Shown here: in pieces, positions 51,548-60,332 of the stretch | Layout of the letters: each line of letters begins with the position of its first letter | Numbering within the stretch: the first letter of the stretch is position 1 | Assembly (NCBI RefSeq): GCF_011302915.1 | Contig: NZ_CP049872.1 | Coordinates: 2,542,001-2,606,000 of the forward strand | Reading direction: 5' to 3' | From: Thermomonas sp. HDW16 | GTDB lineage: Bacteria; Pseudomonadota; Gammaproteobacteria; Xanthomonadales; Xanthomonadaceae | DNA length: 64,000 bases | The notes under the pieces: model-generated | Told to the model about the DNA's origin: nothing | Databases searched by the model: none | What the model saw: the letters and a program-made list of their open reading frames with translations, nothing else | Program-made: the position numbers and the translations under genes

Positions 51548-51556
51548 TTATCCACA
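51548..51556 (+). promoter_or_regulatory. DnaA box upstream of the dcw promoter
   Basis: TTATCCACA is an exact match to the strong DnaA box. It is flanked by AAGCTT on both sides (51543-51548 and 51556-51561). It lies about 70 bases upstream of the -35 of the mraZ promoter within the 322-base gap 51368-51689, which otherwise holds the promoter, the MraZ boxes and an 8-bp inverted repeat at 51632-51650. Confidence 0.5.
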
Positions 51557-51631
51557 AGCTTATGTTTCGTCTCATTTTTTGAGAATCCGTGACTTCCGGA
51601 CTAGCAAGGATCGAACCAAGGCGCAGCCATC

Positions 51632-51650
51632 GCGGCGCATGTTGCGCCGC
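51632..51650. repeat. 8-bp inverted repeat upstream of the NRDE gene
   Basis: GCGGCGCA-tgt-TGCGCCGC, 40 bases before the ATG of the next gene. No T-run. Possible operator or leader hairpin. Confidence 0.35.
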
Positions 51651-51689
51651 AATAATGAATGCGTTCAGCTGCACCGGCACAATGCTGGC

Positions 51690-52448
51690 ATGTGTGTCGT
51701 CGCATTCGCTCAAGGCATCCACCCGCGTTGGCGGCTCGTCCTGGCCGGCAACCGCGACGAATTCCACGGCCGACCAACCGCGCCCCTGGAACGTTGGCCG
51801 GACAGCGGGGTAATCGCCGGCCGTGACCTGCAATCCGGCGGCACTTGGGTCGGCCTGGGCACCCGGGGCCGGGTCGCAGTGGTGACCAATGTCCGCGACG
51901 GTTACGCGCAGCCGCATGCCGGCCCCTCGCGCGGTGCGCTACCCACCGCCTTTCTTGCAGGCTCAATGGATGCCGCCGGCACCACGGACGATCTGCTGGC
52001 GAGTGCCGACGCCTACGCCCCGTTCAACCTGATGTTGGCCGATGCTGCAGGCTCCTGGCATCTGGGCAACCATCCACGGCAGCGCGAACCGCTGGCGGCC
52101 GGCGTGCACGGCATTTCCAATGGCCGGCTGGACGCACCCTGGCCGAAGACCCGGCACCTGACCACTGCTCTGCAGGCATGGGTGGAAGCCGATAGCGACG
52201 ACCTCCAGGCCTTGTGGGACGCACTGGCCGACGAACACGGCGCAGCCGATGCGGAACTGCCGGATACCGGCGTGGGCATCGAGCTGGAACGCCGGCTGTC
52301 GCCCGCCTTCATCCGTGGCGAAACCTACGGCACCCGTGCCAGCACGATCATCGCGGTGGATCACGATGGCCGCGGTTTCATCCATGAACGTCGCTTCGGC
52401 CCGAATGGCGTGTTCGCGGGCGAAACCGTGGTTCGCAACGGCGAATGA
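51690..52448 (+). CDS. NRDE/TANGO2-family protein
   Basis: 252 aa. Begins with Met-Cys (MCVVAFAQG), the usual entry with a possible Ntn-type N-terminal Cys, and carries the family signature AGNRDEFHGRPTAPL followed by GVIAGRDLQSGGTWVG. Human TANGO2 is linked to heme and lipid handling; the bacterial role is unknown. ATG 51690 chosen because the earlier frame (from 51537) is unlike the family. Divergent from mraZ; its 3' end lies 22 bases before the RNase P RNA. Confidence 0.88.
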   Translation: MCVVAFAQGIHPRWRLVLAGNRDEFHGRPTAPLERWPDSGVIAGRDLQSGGTWVGLGTRGRVAVVTNVRDGYAQPHAGPSRGALPTAFLAGSMDAAGTTDDLLASADAYAPFNLMLADAAGSWHLGNHPRQREPLAAGVHGISNGRLDAPWPKTRHLTTALQAWVEADSDDLQALWDALADEHGAADAELPDTGVGIELERRLSPAFIRGETYGTRASTIIAVDHDGRGFIHERRFGPNGVFAGETVVRNGE

Positions 52449-52458
52449 TGCGGCGACG

Positions 52459-52464
52459 TACAAT
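52459..52464 (+). promoter_or_regulatory. -10 element of the RNase P RNA promoter
   Basis: TACAAT seven bases before the 5' end of the predicted RNA. The -35 position would fall in the last codons of the NRDE gene and is poorly conserved. Confidence 0.5.
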
Positions 52465-52470
52465 GCGCGC

Positions 52471-52908
52471 GGCGGAGTCGGCCAGACAGTCGCGTCATCG
52501 AGCAATCGATGCCGAGGAAAGTCCGGGCTCCACAGGGCACGGTGCCAGGTAACGCCTGGGCGGCGCGAGCCGACGGAAAGTGCAACAGAAAGATACCGCC
52601 GATGGCCCTGTCACCCCTTTGCCGCTTCCATCAAGGAGCGGTTGCGCTTGCCGGCGAAGCCGGCCAAGTGCCTCCCGGAGACGGCAGAGGGGTGGCAGGG
52701 CACAGGTAAGGGTGAAATGGTGCGGTAAGAGCGCACCGCGAGCCTGGCAACAGGCCGGCACGGCAAACCCCACCGGGAGCAAGACCAAATAGGGAGGCTA
52801 TGCTGCGGCCCGCAGTGTCTCCGGGTAGGTTGCTTGAGCGTATCGGTGACGATGCGCCTAGAGGAATGACTGTCCAAGACAGAACCCGGCTTATCGGCCG
52901 GCTCCGCC
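52471..52908 (+). ncRNA. rnpB: RNase P RNA, bacterial type A
   Basis: Catalytic RNA that trims tRNA 5' leaders. Seen: the 5' arm GGCGGAGTCGGCC pairs with the 3' arm GGCCGGCTCCGCC (P1, one G-U); CCAGACAGTCGC directly follows; the universal core GAGGAAAGTCCGGGCTCC lies at about 514-531 of 52 kb; ACAGAAAGATACCGCC, GTAAGAGCGCACCG and the 3' core AGACAGAACCCGGCTTAT are all in order. Length about 438, normal for gammaproteobacteria. Ends are set by the P1 pairing. Convergent with the asparaginase gene, 9 bases away. Confidence 0.97.
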
Positions 52909-52917
52909 ACTTTCCTC

Positions 52918-54033
52918 TCAACCTTCGGGCGACCCTTCCAGCAAAGCGTCCATCGCCACCTGCCGCCCGCCATTGGCATCGCAGACGGCGTACTTGCCGC
53001 CCGGGTACATCGCCACACCGGCATGCCGGCCCTGCTTGTCCAGCACATAGAAGCTGATGCCGAAGTTCGGCAGACCACGCGAGTTCAGCAGGCGCTTCTC
53101 CACCGTGTTCGACTGGATGCGCTTGAGGCCCTCCATCGCCGCATCCTTCGGATGCAGGCCACGGCGCAGGTTCTCCACGATCAGGTACGAGGTGAGGTTG
53201 TACAGGTTCGCCTCGCCACGCCCGGTGCTGCCCGCCGCACCCACGCTGTTGTCCACATAGAGACCAGCGCCGAGGATCGGCGAATCACCGACGCGGCCCG
53301 GAATCTTCCACGCCAGCCCGCTGGTGGTGGTGACGCCACAGATGTCGGCCTTCGCATTGATGCCGGAGCAGTTGATCGTGCCGTAGAAATGTTCGGGATC
53401 GATCAGGCCGTCGCGCACCATCGACTGCCCGGCGCGGAACCCGGCCTGCGCGCGCGATGCCGGATCCAGGAAATGCTTGGGATCGACCCGGCGCATCCAT
53501 TCCAGCCACAGCTTGCGCGAGGTCTCGGTATTGAGGTCGTCCTCGATCTCGAATCCCAGCTGCCGCGCGAAGGTCTGCGCGCCGGCACCGACCAGCAGGT
53601 GATGGTCGGTTTCGTTCATCACCGCACGCGCCACCTTCGACGGCGTGCGCACGCCTTCCAGCGCGGCCACGCCACCGGCGCGCCGCAACGGGCCATGCAT
53701 GCAGCAGGAATCCAGTTGCACCACGCCATCCGCGTTCGGCAAGCCGCCATAACCGACGCTGGTGTCTTCGGGATCGAGCTCGACGATGTTGACGCCGGCG
53801 ATCACCGCATCCAGCACGTCCTTGCCGGCGGCGATCTGTTCGAACGCGGTTTCCACGCACGTGAGCTTGCCGCCATTGCGGTACTGCTGGCCGTTGCCGG
53901 AGGCGATCACCACCGGTTTCACCGCGCCTGTATGCACCGCCGGCGTTTGTGCCGCTGCGGCGGGCAACAGGCTGGAGGCCGCCAACCCCGCGCCGACCTG
54001 CATGAACCCCCGTCGCGAAAGTTTGCCCGTCAT
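52918..54033 (-). CDS. Tat-exported N4-(beta-N-acetylglucosaminyl)-L-asparaginase family protein
   Basis: 371 aa Ntn hydrolase. Tat signal MTGKLSRRGFMQVGAGLA ending near AAAAQ (residue 29), so probably periplasmic. Aligning the family segment GRVGDSPILGAGLYVDN with human aspartylglucosaminidase puts the catalytic Thr in YGTINCSGI, where autocleavage would create the beta subunit; TTTSGLAWKIPG and GSTGRGEANL also fit. It may remove Asn-linked sugars from glycopeptides or act as an isoaspartyl peptidase. Downstream neighbour on the same strand: none; the RNase P RNA faces it. Confidence 0.88.
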   Translation of the reverse strand: MTGKLSRRGFMQVGAGLAASSLLPAAAAQTPAVHTGAVKPVVIASGNGQQYRNGGKLTCVETAFEQIAAGKDVLDAVIAGVNIVELDPEDTSVGYGGLPNADGVVQLDSCCMHGPLRRAGGVAALEGVRTPSKVARAVMNETDHHLLVGAGAQTFARQLGFEIEDDLNTETSRKLWLEWMRRVDPKHFLDPASRAQAGFRAGQSMVRDGLIDPEHFYGTINCSGINAKADICGVTTTSGLAWKIPGRVGDSPILGAGLYVDNSVGAAGSTGRGEANLYNLTSYLIVENLRRGLHPKDAAMEGLKRIQSNTVEKRLLNSRGLPNFGISFYVLDKQGRHAGVAMYPGGKYAVCDANGGRQVAMDALLEGSPEG

Positions 54034-54058
54034 GGTCTGCCCCTCGTTGGTTGCTCGA

Positions 54059-54898
54059 TCAATCGCTGCCGTACAAGGCCTTGCGTGGTGCGCCGGACAG
54101 TTCCGCGGCCAGTTTGGCGGCAGTGGACGGCGGCAGGTGTTCGCTCAGCTTCGCATACAGGCGGCGCCCTTCGACCACCTTCGCGTCCGCGTCCTCGCCG
54201 GCACCCTGCACCAGCAGCACGAATTCGCCCTTGCGCTGGTTGGGATCGGCGCGCACGCGCTGCGCGAGTTCGGCCAAGCTGCCGTCCAACACGGTTTCGA
54301 ACAGCTTGGTCAGCTCGCGCGCGATCACCGCGCGACGTTCCGCGCCGAATGCGGCCACGGCATCGTCCAGCGCCTCTTCGATCCGATGCGAGGATTCATA
54401 GAAAATCAGCGTGCGCGGCTCACTGGCGAGTTGCACCAGTCGTTCGCGTCGCGCCTTGGATTTCGCCGGCAGGAAGCCTTCGAAAATGAATCTGTCGCTA
54501 GGCAGCCCGGCCACGCTCAATGCCGCGATCAGCGCGCTCGCGCCCGGCACCGGGCTGACCACGATGCCGGCTTCGCGCGCCGCGCGCACCAGGCGGAAGC
54601 CTGGATCGCTGACCAGCGGGGTGCCCGCATCGGAGACCAGGGCCAGCGACTCGCCGGCAAGCAAGCGGGCGACCAGCGGCGCGGCGGCATCGCCCTCGTT
54701 GTGCTCGTGCAACGCCACCAGCGGCTTCTCCACCCCGAAATGCGCCAGCAGCTGGCGGGTGTGGCGGGTGTCCTCCGCGCAGATCGCCGCTACCGTCTTC
54801 AACGTGTCCAGCGAACGCGGGCTCAGATCGCCCAAGTTGCCGATCGGCGTGGCCACCACGAACAACTTGCCTGATATGGAACCGCCTGAACGCTGCAT
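54059..54898 (-). CDS. rsmI: 16S rRNA (cytidine-1402-2'-O)-methyltransferase
   Basis: 279 aa tetrapyrrole-methylase fold. Seen: LFVVATPIGNLGDLSPRSL, CAEDTRHTRQLLAHFG, LVSDAGTPLVSDPGFRLV, VPGASALIAALSVAGLPSD and FYESSHRIEEAL. Modifies the same nucleotide C1402 as RsmH. ATG 54898 (or GTG 54901). Divergent from the lipoprotein gene, the standard gammaproteobacterial arrangement. Confidence 0.96.
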   Translation of the reverse strand: MQRSGGSISGKLFVVATPIGNLGDLSPRSLDTLKTVAAICAEDTRHTRQLLAHFGVEKPLVALHEHNEGDAAAPLVARLLAGESLALVSDAGTPLVSDPGFRLVRAAREAGIVVSPVPGASALIAALSVAGLPSDRFIFEGFLPAKSKARRERLVQLASEPRTLIFYESSHRIEEALDDAVAAFGAERRAVIARELTKLFETVLDGSLAELAQRVRADPNQRKGEFVLLVQGAGEDADAKVVEGRRLYAKLSEHLPPSTAAKLAAELSGAPRKALYGSD

Positions 54899-54901
54899 CA
54901 C

Positions 54902-54929
54902 CTGACTTCACCTTGGGCACGGGTAGAAT
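54902..54929 (+). promoter_or_regulatory. Possible sigma-70 promoter of the LppC-like gene
   Basis: CTGACT (54902-54907), 16-base spacer, TAGAAT (54924-54929). Moderate match in the 61-base divergent gap between rsmI and the lipoprotein gene. Confidence 0.35.
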
Positions 54930-54959
54930 CCTAGCCGGTTCCCGAACGAGCGCCGATCC

Positions 54960-56321
54960 GTGGCCCGCAAACATCCGATTGGTCGATCTGTCCAGGCCCT
55001 GTCCTGCGCCCTGTTCCTGTTCGTCTTGGGCGGTTGCGCCAGCGTGGAGGTGCAAAAACCGGCGGCAACCACCGCACGCAACCAGGTCATTGTCGAAGCG
55101 CAGGCCTTGGCGCAGGCGCATGCAGGCTTGTCCGGGCAGGCGCGCACCGACAATGCCGTGCGGATCGAAGCACTGCTGGCGCAACTGGACGATGCCACGC
55201 TGTCCCGCGAAGCCGGCGCATTGCCGGTCGGCGATCCGCTGTACAACTTCGCCGGACGCGCGCTGGCCAACCGTGGTCTGCCGCTGCCGCGCCCATTCGA
55301 TCGTGGCGACTGGAATTTCGATGCTGCCGGCCGACCGCCGGCGGATCGCGACGGCTATCGCCCGCCGATGAAAGTCGCGGTGCTCCTGCCCTTGAGTGGA
55401 AGCCAGGCTGCCGTCGCGGCCGCCGTGCGCGACGGCTTCCTCACTGGCTATTACGGCGAAACCCGGCGCAAGCCCGACGTGCGTTTCTACGATACCGCTG
55501 GCGGTGCGAATGCGGCCTACGGGCGTGCGGTCGCCGACGGCAACGACTTCGTGGCCGGACCGCTGGCGCGCGAAGAAGTGGATGCCGTGTTCGCCGACGA
55601 CACGCCGCAAGTGCCGCTGCTCGCACTCAATCGCGGCAACCGCACGCCACCGGCCGGCAGCGCGAGCTTCTCGCTGTCGCCGGAGGACGAGGGCATCAGC
55701 ATCGCCCAATACCTGGTCGAACGCGGCGCCAAGCGCGTGTTGATCGTCAATGGCGGCGAAGACGCACAACGCCGCAGCGCCAGCGCCGCCAAGGCACAGC
55801 TGGAACGTCGTGGCGTGCAGGTGGCAGGCAGCGTGGGCACCGGGGCGGATCTGGCTCCACTCGCGCAAGGCGTGGATGCGGTGCTGCTGGCGATGAAGGG
55901 CCCACAAGCTCGGGCGCTGATGCCGCAACTGGCGATGGCCGGGATCACCGCGACAACGCGCGTGGCCACCTCGCAGATCACCTCCGGCACCGGCAAGGCA
56001 AGCGAAGACGCGGCGTTGGACGGCATCGTCTATCCCACCGAAACCTGGGGCACGCGTAACGTTCCGGGCCTACCCTCGCAGGCCAGCGCAGCGGCGCGGC
56101 TGGATACGGCCAAGGGGCCGGCGGCGCGCCTGTTCGCGTTCGGCTACGACGCATGGCTGGTCACCGCCTACTTGGAGCGGCTCGCGCTTTCGGCCAATGC
56201 GGACATCGCCGGCGCCACCGGTCGGCTCAGCCTGGACGGCTTCGGCAATGTGCTGCGGCAACCAAGCTGGTCGCGCTATTCCGGCGGCGTTCCCGTGCCG
56301 CTGGGCGATGGCGCGCGCTGA
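54960..56321 (+). CDS. LppC/LpoA-like lipoprotein, penicillin-binding protein activator
   Basis: 453 aa. Lipoprotein signal with lipobox VLGGC (Cys26). A short helical N-terminal part is followed by a periplasmic-binding-protein-like domain from about residue 135 ([52 protein letters not shown]). In E. coli LpoA activates PBP1A from the outer membrane. This version has a much shorter N-terminal region than E. coli LpoA, so the role is by family only. GTG start at 54960; yraN overlaps its 3' end by 14 bp. Confidence 0.88.
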   Translation: MARKHPIGRSVQALSCALFLFVLGGCASVEVQKPAATTARNQVIVEAQALAQAHAGLSGQARTDNAVRIEALLAQLDDATLSREAGALPVGDPLYNFAGRALANRGLPLPRPFDRGDWNFDAAGRPPADRDGYRPPMKVAVLLPLSGSQAAVAAAVRDGFLTGYYGETRRKPDVRFYDTAGGANAAYGRAVADGNDFVAGPLAREEVDAVFADDTPQVPLLALNRGNRTPPAGSASFSLSPEDEGISIAQYLVERGAKRVLIVNGGEDAQRRSASAAKAQLERRGVQVAGSVGTGADLAPLAQGVDAVLLAMKGPQARALMPQLAMAGITATTRVATSQITSGTGKASEDAALDGIVYPTETWGTRNVPGLPSQASAAARLDTAKGPAARLFAFGYDAWLVTAYLERLALSANADIAGATGRLSLDGFGNVLRQPSWSRYSGGVPVPLGDGAR

Positions 56322-56694
56322 ACAATCGCTGGATCGCCGTGCCCGCGGCGATGCGGTGGAAACCGCAGCGCTTGGATTCCTGCAACGACATGGCCTGCGC
56401 CTGCTCGCACGCAACGCGCAGGCACGTGGCGGTGAACTCGACCTGGTGATGCTCGACGGCGATTCGCTGGTATTCGTCGAGGTGCGTTACCGCGCCGGCA
56501 CTGGATTCGGTGGCGGTGCGGCCTCGGTCGATGCCGGCAAGCGCCGCAAACTGGTGCGCGCCGCACAGACCTTTCTGCTGCGCCACCCGCAACATGCCGA
56601 GTCGCCCTGCCGCTTCGACGTGATCGATGCCCGCGGCGATCCGGCCAAGCCGCGCATCGAATGGCTCAAGGATGCGTTCCGCGCCGACGACTGA
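56308..56694 (+). CDS. yraN: YraN-family (UPF0102) endonuclease-like protein
   Basis: 128 aa. Seen: [20 protein letters not shown], then the nuclease-like core [22 protein letters not shown] (Glu, Asp, Glu-x-Lys/Arg type) and [13 protein letters not shown]. Function not firmly known. Conserved neighbour of rsmI and lppC. ATG 56308 lies inside the end of the lipoprotein gene. Its TGA is one base from the stop of the opposite-strand thiL. Confidence 0.92.
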   Translation: MARAEQSLDRRARGDAVETAALGFLQRHGLRLLARNAQARGGELDLVMLDGDSLVFVEVRYRAGTGFGGGAASVDAGKRRKLVRAAQTFLLRHPQHAESPCRFDVIDARGDPAKPRIEWLKDAFRADD

Positions 56695-56702
56695 GTCAGT
56701 CG
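56688..56702. repeat. 15-bp palindrome holding two convergent stop codons
   Basis: CGACTGA-g-TCAGTCG. The TGA of yraN (56692-56694) and the TCA (TGA on the minus strand) of thiL (56696-56698) form the core. Probably coincidental selection for compact ends; too short for a terminator. Confidence 0.4.
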
Positions 56703-57640
56703 AAATGCCGCCAGCCCATCGGGGCCGACCACGCGACGCCATCGGCGGTATGCGCTTGTACGCCTTGTCTATCCACGACACGGCCTATCCGCGTAACGCG
56801 CGCATCGACTGAGGCGGCGACCTGTTGCACTGTCGCGCGCATATTGCTCGGCGCGATCAAGCAAAGTTCGTAATCGTCGCCACCGGTAGCCTGCGGCACA
56901 CGACGCGCCTCACCATCGAACGCAATACGCAAGGCTTCCGATGCCGGCAACGCATCGACATCGACCTGCACACCAACGCCACTCGCGTTGCAGACATGAC
57001 CGAGGTCGGCGAGCAGCCCATCGGACACATCGATGCAGGCGGTCGCGATGCCACGCAACGCGTGACCCAGCGCCACACGTGGCGTTGGCCGATTCAACCG
57101 TGCGCGCAGAGCAGCATCGACATCGCCACCCGACTTCCATTGTGCCAGCGCAGCCGCCGCATCGCCCAGCGTGCCGCTGGCCCAGACGTCGTCGCCTATC
57201 TGCGCACCATCGCGACGCAGTGCGGTACCGGATTCGACGAAACCATGCACCGTCACGCAGACCGATAGCGGCCCGCGTGTGGTATCGCCACCAACCAGTG
57301 CAACATCGTGCTGTTGTGCCAATGCCAGGAAGCCATCGAGGAAACCATCGACGAATGTGGTATTTGCGTCGGGCAGCGAGAGCGACAAGGTGCACCACGC
57401 CGGTAGCGCGCCCATCGCGGCAAGGTCTGACAGGTTCACCGCCAATGCCTTCCAGCCGATATCGGCGGGTGCGGTTTCGGTCGGGAAATGCACGCCAGCA
57501 TTGAGCGTGTCCATCGCCACCACCAGTTGCATGCCGGCGGGCGGTTGCAGCAGCGCGGCATCGTCGCCGATGCCGAGGATCACGTCCGCGCGCGTTGCAG
57601 CGCGGTCGCGGATACGGGCGATCAGGTCGAATTCGCCCAT
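56696..57640 (-). CDS. thiL: Thiamine-monophosphate kinase
   Basis: 314 aa PurM-like fold. Seen: GEFDLIARI, GIGDDAALLQPPAGMQLVVAMDTL, VNLSDLAAMGALP, VGGDTTRGPLSVCVTVHG and CIDVSDGLLADLGH. Makes thiamine diphosphate. 11 bases downstream of nusB, last gene of the minus-strand rib operon. Confidence 0.96.
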   Translation of the reverse strand: MGEFDLIARIRDRAATRADVILGIGDDAALLQPPAGMQLVVAMDTLNAGVHFPTETAPADIGWKALAVNLSDLAAMGALPAWCTLSLSLPDANTTFVDGFLDGFLALAQQHDVALVGGDTTRGPLSVCVTVHGFVESGTALRRDGAQIGDDVWASGTLGDAAAALAQWKSGGDVDAALRARLNRPTPRVALGHALRGIATACIDVSDGLLADLGHVCNASGVGVQVDVDALPASEALRIAFDGEARRVPQATGGDDYELCLIAPSNMRATVQQVAASVDARVTRIGRVVDRQGVQAHTADGVAWSAPMGWRHFD

Positions 57641-57651
57641 GCGCCGACAAC

Positions 57652-58113
57652 TCAGCGGCTGCGCGCCTGCGCCTCGGTGCTGCGCAGCGCAGCCGCGGCC
57701 TTGTCGAGCACGCCGTTGACGTAGGTGTGGCCGTGTTCGGAACCGAAGCGCTTGGTCGAGTCGATCGCTTCGTTGATCACCACCCGGTACGGCACGTCCG
57801 GACGATGGGTGAGTTCGTAAGCGGCGATGCGCAGCGCAGCGCGCTCGATCGCATCCACTTCGTCCACGGTGCGATCGAGGTGGTCAGCGAGCGCGGCATC
57901 GACTTCGCCGATGTGACGCAACACACCACGCACCAGGTCTTCGAAATACTCGAGGTCGGCGATTTCGTGCGCCTGCTCATGCGCGAACTGTGCGATCAGG
58001 TCGCGCTCGTTGGCGCCACTGATCTGCCAGGCATAGATCGCCTGCAGCGCGCGCCGACGCGAGCGCGAGCGGGCCACGGGATCGATGCCATCGGGACGGC
58101 GGCGGCTGTTCAT
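57652..58113 (-). CDS. nusB: Transcription antitermination factor NusB
   Basis: 153 aa all-helical RNA-binding protein. Seen: [60 protein letters not shown] (in parts [12 protein letters not shown] and [14 protein letters not shown]). Binds boxA of rRNA transcripts with NusE. ATGA overlap with ribH. Confidence 0.96.
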   Translation of the reverse strand: MNSRRRPDGIDPVARSRSRRRALQAIYAWQISGANERDLIAQFAHEQAHEIADLEYFEDLVRGVLRHIGEVDAALADHLDRTVDEVDAIERAALRIAAYELTHRPDVPYRVVINEAIDSTKRFGSEHGHTYVNGVLDKAAAALRSTEAQARSR

Positions 58114-58589
58114 TTCACTTGCTCCTGGAGCTTGCGGCGCAGGTCGGCCATTTCGATGGCGACCAGTGCGGCCTCCTCGCCCTTGTTGCCGTGGCTACCG
58201 CCCGCACGCGCGGCGGCATCCTCGAATCGTTCCACCGCCAGCACGCCGTTCATCACCGGCACGCCGGTGTCCAGCGCCACGCGCATCAGGCCGTCAGACG
58301 CGCCATCGGCGACCTGTTCGTAGTGGCGGGTATCGCCGCGCACCACGCAGCCCAGCGCGACGATGGCCGCATGCCGGCCAGCCAGCGCGAGTTCACGCGC
58401 AGCCACCGGCAATTCCCAGGCACCGGGCACGCGGATCACGTCGATGGCGGCTTCGTCCACGCCGTTGCCGACGAAGGTGTCGCGCGCGGCGGTGACCAGC
58501 GCATCGGTGATGCGCGGGTTCCAGCGGCTGGCGATGATCGCGAAGCGCGCGCCCTGATGGGTGCGCAGATCGCCTTCGTAATGCGGCAT
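58110..58589 (-). CDS. ribH: 6,7-dimethyl-8-ribityllumazine synthase
   Basis: 159 aa. Seen: [54 protein letters not shown] and [15 protein letters not shown]. Joins the ribityl pyrimidine with the butanone phosphate made by RibB. Separated from ribB by 40 bases. Confidence 0.97.
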   Translation of the reverse strand: MPHYEGDLRTHQGARFAIIASRWNPRITDALVTAARDTFVGNGVDEAAIDVIRVPGAWELPVAARELALAGRHAAIVALGCVVRGDTRHYEQVADGASDGLMRVALDTGVPVMNGVLAVERFEDAAARAGGSHGNKGEEAALVAIEMADLRRKLQEQVK

Positions 58590-58629
58590 CGGGATGGTGG
58601 TCGTGATGGGCCGTGCAGTTTACCGCGCC

Positions 58630-59733
58630 TCAGGGGCAAGGCTGCGGCACGTACTCCACGACCTCCAAGCCATAGCCGGCCAAACCGACCTGCCGACGCG
58701 GGGTGCCCAACACCCGCAGCTTGCCCAAGCCCAGATCGGCCAGGATCTGTGCGCCCGCGCCGTTGCGCCGCCACTGGCCGACATCCTTGCTGTTGGCACT
58801 GGCGATGGGTTGCTTGCGCAGGCGCGCCAGCAGGGCCTCGGCGTTGCGCGGCTCGGACAGCACCACCATCACCCCGCGATCCTCGGCGGCGATCGCGCGC
58901 AGCGCATCGGTGGCGGCCACGCCGAAATCGTCGCGACGCCAGTGCAGCAGGTCGCTCAGCGGGTTCTCCACCTGCACCCGCACCAAGGTCGGCGTGTCGC
59001 TATCCGGGGTGCCGCGCACCAGCGCGAAATGCAGTTCGTGGGCGATGCGATCGCGGTAGGTCAGCAAGCGGAACGCACCGAATTCCGTATCGATCTCGCG
59101 CTCGTCGATGCGCTCGACGGTGTGCTCGGTGGCCAGCCGATGGGCGATCAGGTCGGCGATAGAGCCCATCTTCAGCCCGTGCTCGCGGGCGAATTCCTCC
59201 AGCTGCGGGCGGCGGGCCATGCTGCCATCGGCGTTCATGATTTCCACCAGCACGCCGGCCGGCTCCAGCCCGGCCAGCAGCGGCAGGTCGCTGGCGGCTT
59301 CGGTATGCCCGGCGCGGGTCAGCACCCCGCCCGCTTGCGCGGTCAGCGGGAAGATGTGGCCGGGCTGGCTAAGATCGGAGGGCTTCGCATCCGGCCGCAC
59401 CGCGGTGCGGATGGTGTGAGCACGGTCGTAGGCGCTGATGCCGGTGGTCACGCCTTCGGCGGCCTCGATGCTCACCGTGAAGTTGGTCTGGAACTGCGCG
59501 GTATTGGCCTGCACCATCGGCGCCAGGCCAAGCTGCGCGCAGCGCTCGCGGGTCAGCGACAGGCAGACCAGGCCGCGCGCATGCGTGATCATGAAATTGA
59601 TGTCGGCCGGACGCACCAGCTCGGCGGCCATGATCAGGTCGCCTTCGTTCTCGCGGTCTTCGTCGTCCACCACCACGACCATGCGGCCGGCGCGGATTTC
59701 TTCCAGCAATTCCGGAATGCTTGCGAAACTCAT
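58630..59733 (-). CDS. ribB: 3,4-dihydroxy-2-butanone-4-phosphate synthase with degenerate GTP cyclohydrolase II domain (RibBX type)
   Basis: 367 aa. Residues 1-205 are an intact RibB domain: VVVVDDEDRENEGDLIMAAE, THARGLVCLSLT, FTVSIEAAEGVTTGISAYDRA and RAGHTEAASDLPLLAG. Residues 206-367 look like RibA but lack the zinc Cys cluster (where active enzymes read HSECLTGD...RCDCG this one reads VENPLSDLLHWRRDDFG) and the GTP-binding EGRNIGL. Hence only RibB activity is expected and a separate RibA must exist elsewhere. ATGA overlap with ribE. Confidence 0.93.
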   Translation of the reverse strand: MSFASIPELLEEIRAGRMVVVVDDEDRENEGDLIMAAELVRPADINFMITHARGLVCLSLTRERCAQLGLAPMVQANTAQFQTNFTVSIEAAEGVTTGISAYDRAHTIRTAVRPDAKPSDLSQPGHIFPLTAQAGGVLTRAGHTEAASDLPLLAGLEPAGVLVEIMNADGSMARRPQLEEFAREHGLKMGSIADLIAHRLATEHTVERIDEREIDTEFGAFRLLTYRDRIAHELHFALVRGTPDSDTPTLVRVQVENPLSDLLHWRRDDFGVAATDALRAIAAEDRGVMVVLSEPRNAEALLARLRKQPIASANSKDVGQWRRNGAGAQILADLGLGKLRVLGTPRRQVGLAGYGLEVVEYVPQPCP

Positions 59734-60332
59734 GCCTTGTCCTTCGTCGCCAGCAGGCGCTCCACGTAACGCGCCAGCAGGTCGACCTCGATATTGACCG
59801 CGTCGCCTTCACGCAGTGCGTGGAAGGCGGTGTGTTCGACGGTATGCGGGATCAACGCGACTTCGAAGCCGGTGCCGTCGACTTCGTTCACCGTGAGGCT
59901 GACGCCGTCCACGCAGATCGAGCCCTTGTGCGCGATGTAACGCAGCAGCGCCATCGGTGCCTCGAAGCGCCAACGCACCGCGCGCGCATCGTCCCAGCGT
60001 TTCGCGGCGATGGCCAGGCCGTCGACATGGCCGCTGACCAAATGCCCGCCCAAGCGATCAGTCGGCAGCATCGCGCGTTCGAGGTTCAGCGGCGCACCGA
60101 TTTGCAACGAGCCCAACGTGGTCAACGCCAGGGTTTCATTGGAGGCATCGATGGCGAAGCTTGCGGCATCGAACTCGACCACGGTCAGGCAGCAACCGTT
60201 GACGGAAATGCTCTCGCCGAGTTGCACGCCATCGAACGGCAGCGTGCCGACCTCGATGGTGAAGCGCGCATCGCCGCCACGCATTTCGCGCGCGGCCAGC
60301 CGGCCTACGCCGGCGATCAATCCCGTGAACAT
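59730..60332 (-). CDS. ribE: Riboflavin synthase alpha chain
   Basis: 200 aa, two lumazine-binding repeats: [13 protein letters not shown]...ISVNGCCLTVV and GGHLVSGHVDGLA...ICVDGVSLTVNEVDG. Dismutates two lumazines to riboflavin. Shares one base with the ribD stop (TGATG). No FMN riboswitch is visible upstream of this operon. Confidence 0.97.
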   Translation of the reverse strand: MFTGLIAGVGRLAAREMRGGDARFTIEVGTLPFDGVQLGESISVNGCCLTVVEFDAASFAIDASNETLALTTLGSLQIGAPLNLERAMLPTDRLGGHLVSGHVDGLAIAAKRWDDARAVRWRFEAPMALLRYIAHKGSICVDGVSLTVNEVDGTGFEVALIPHTVEHTAFHALREGDAVNIEVDLLARYVERLLATKDKA

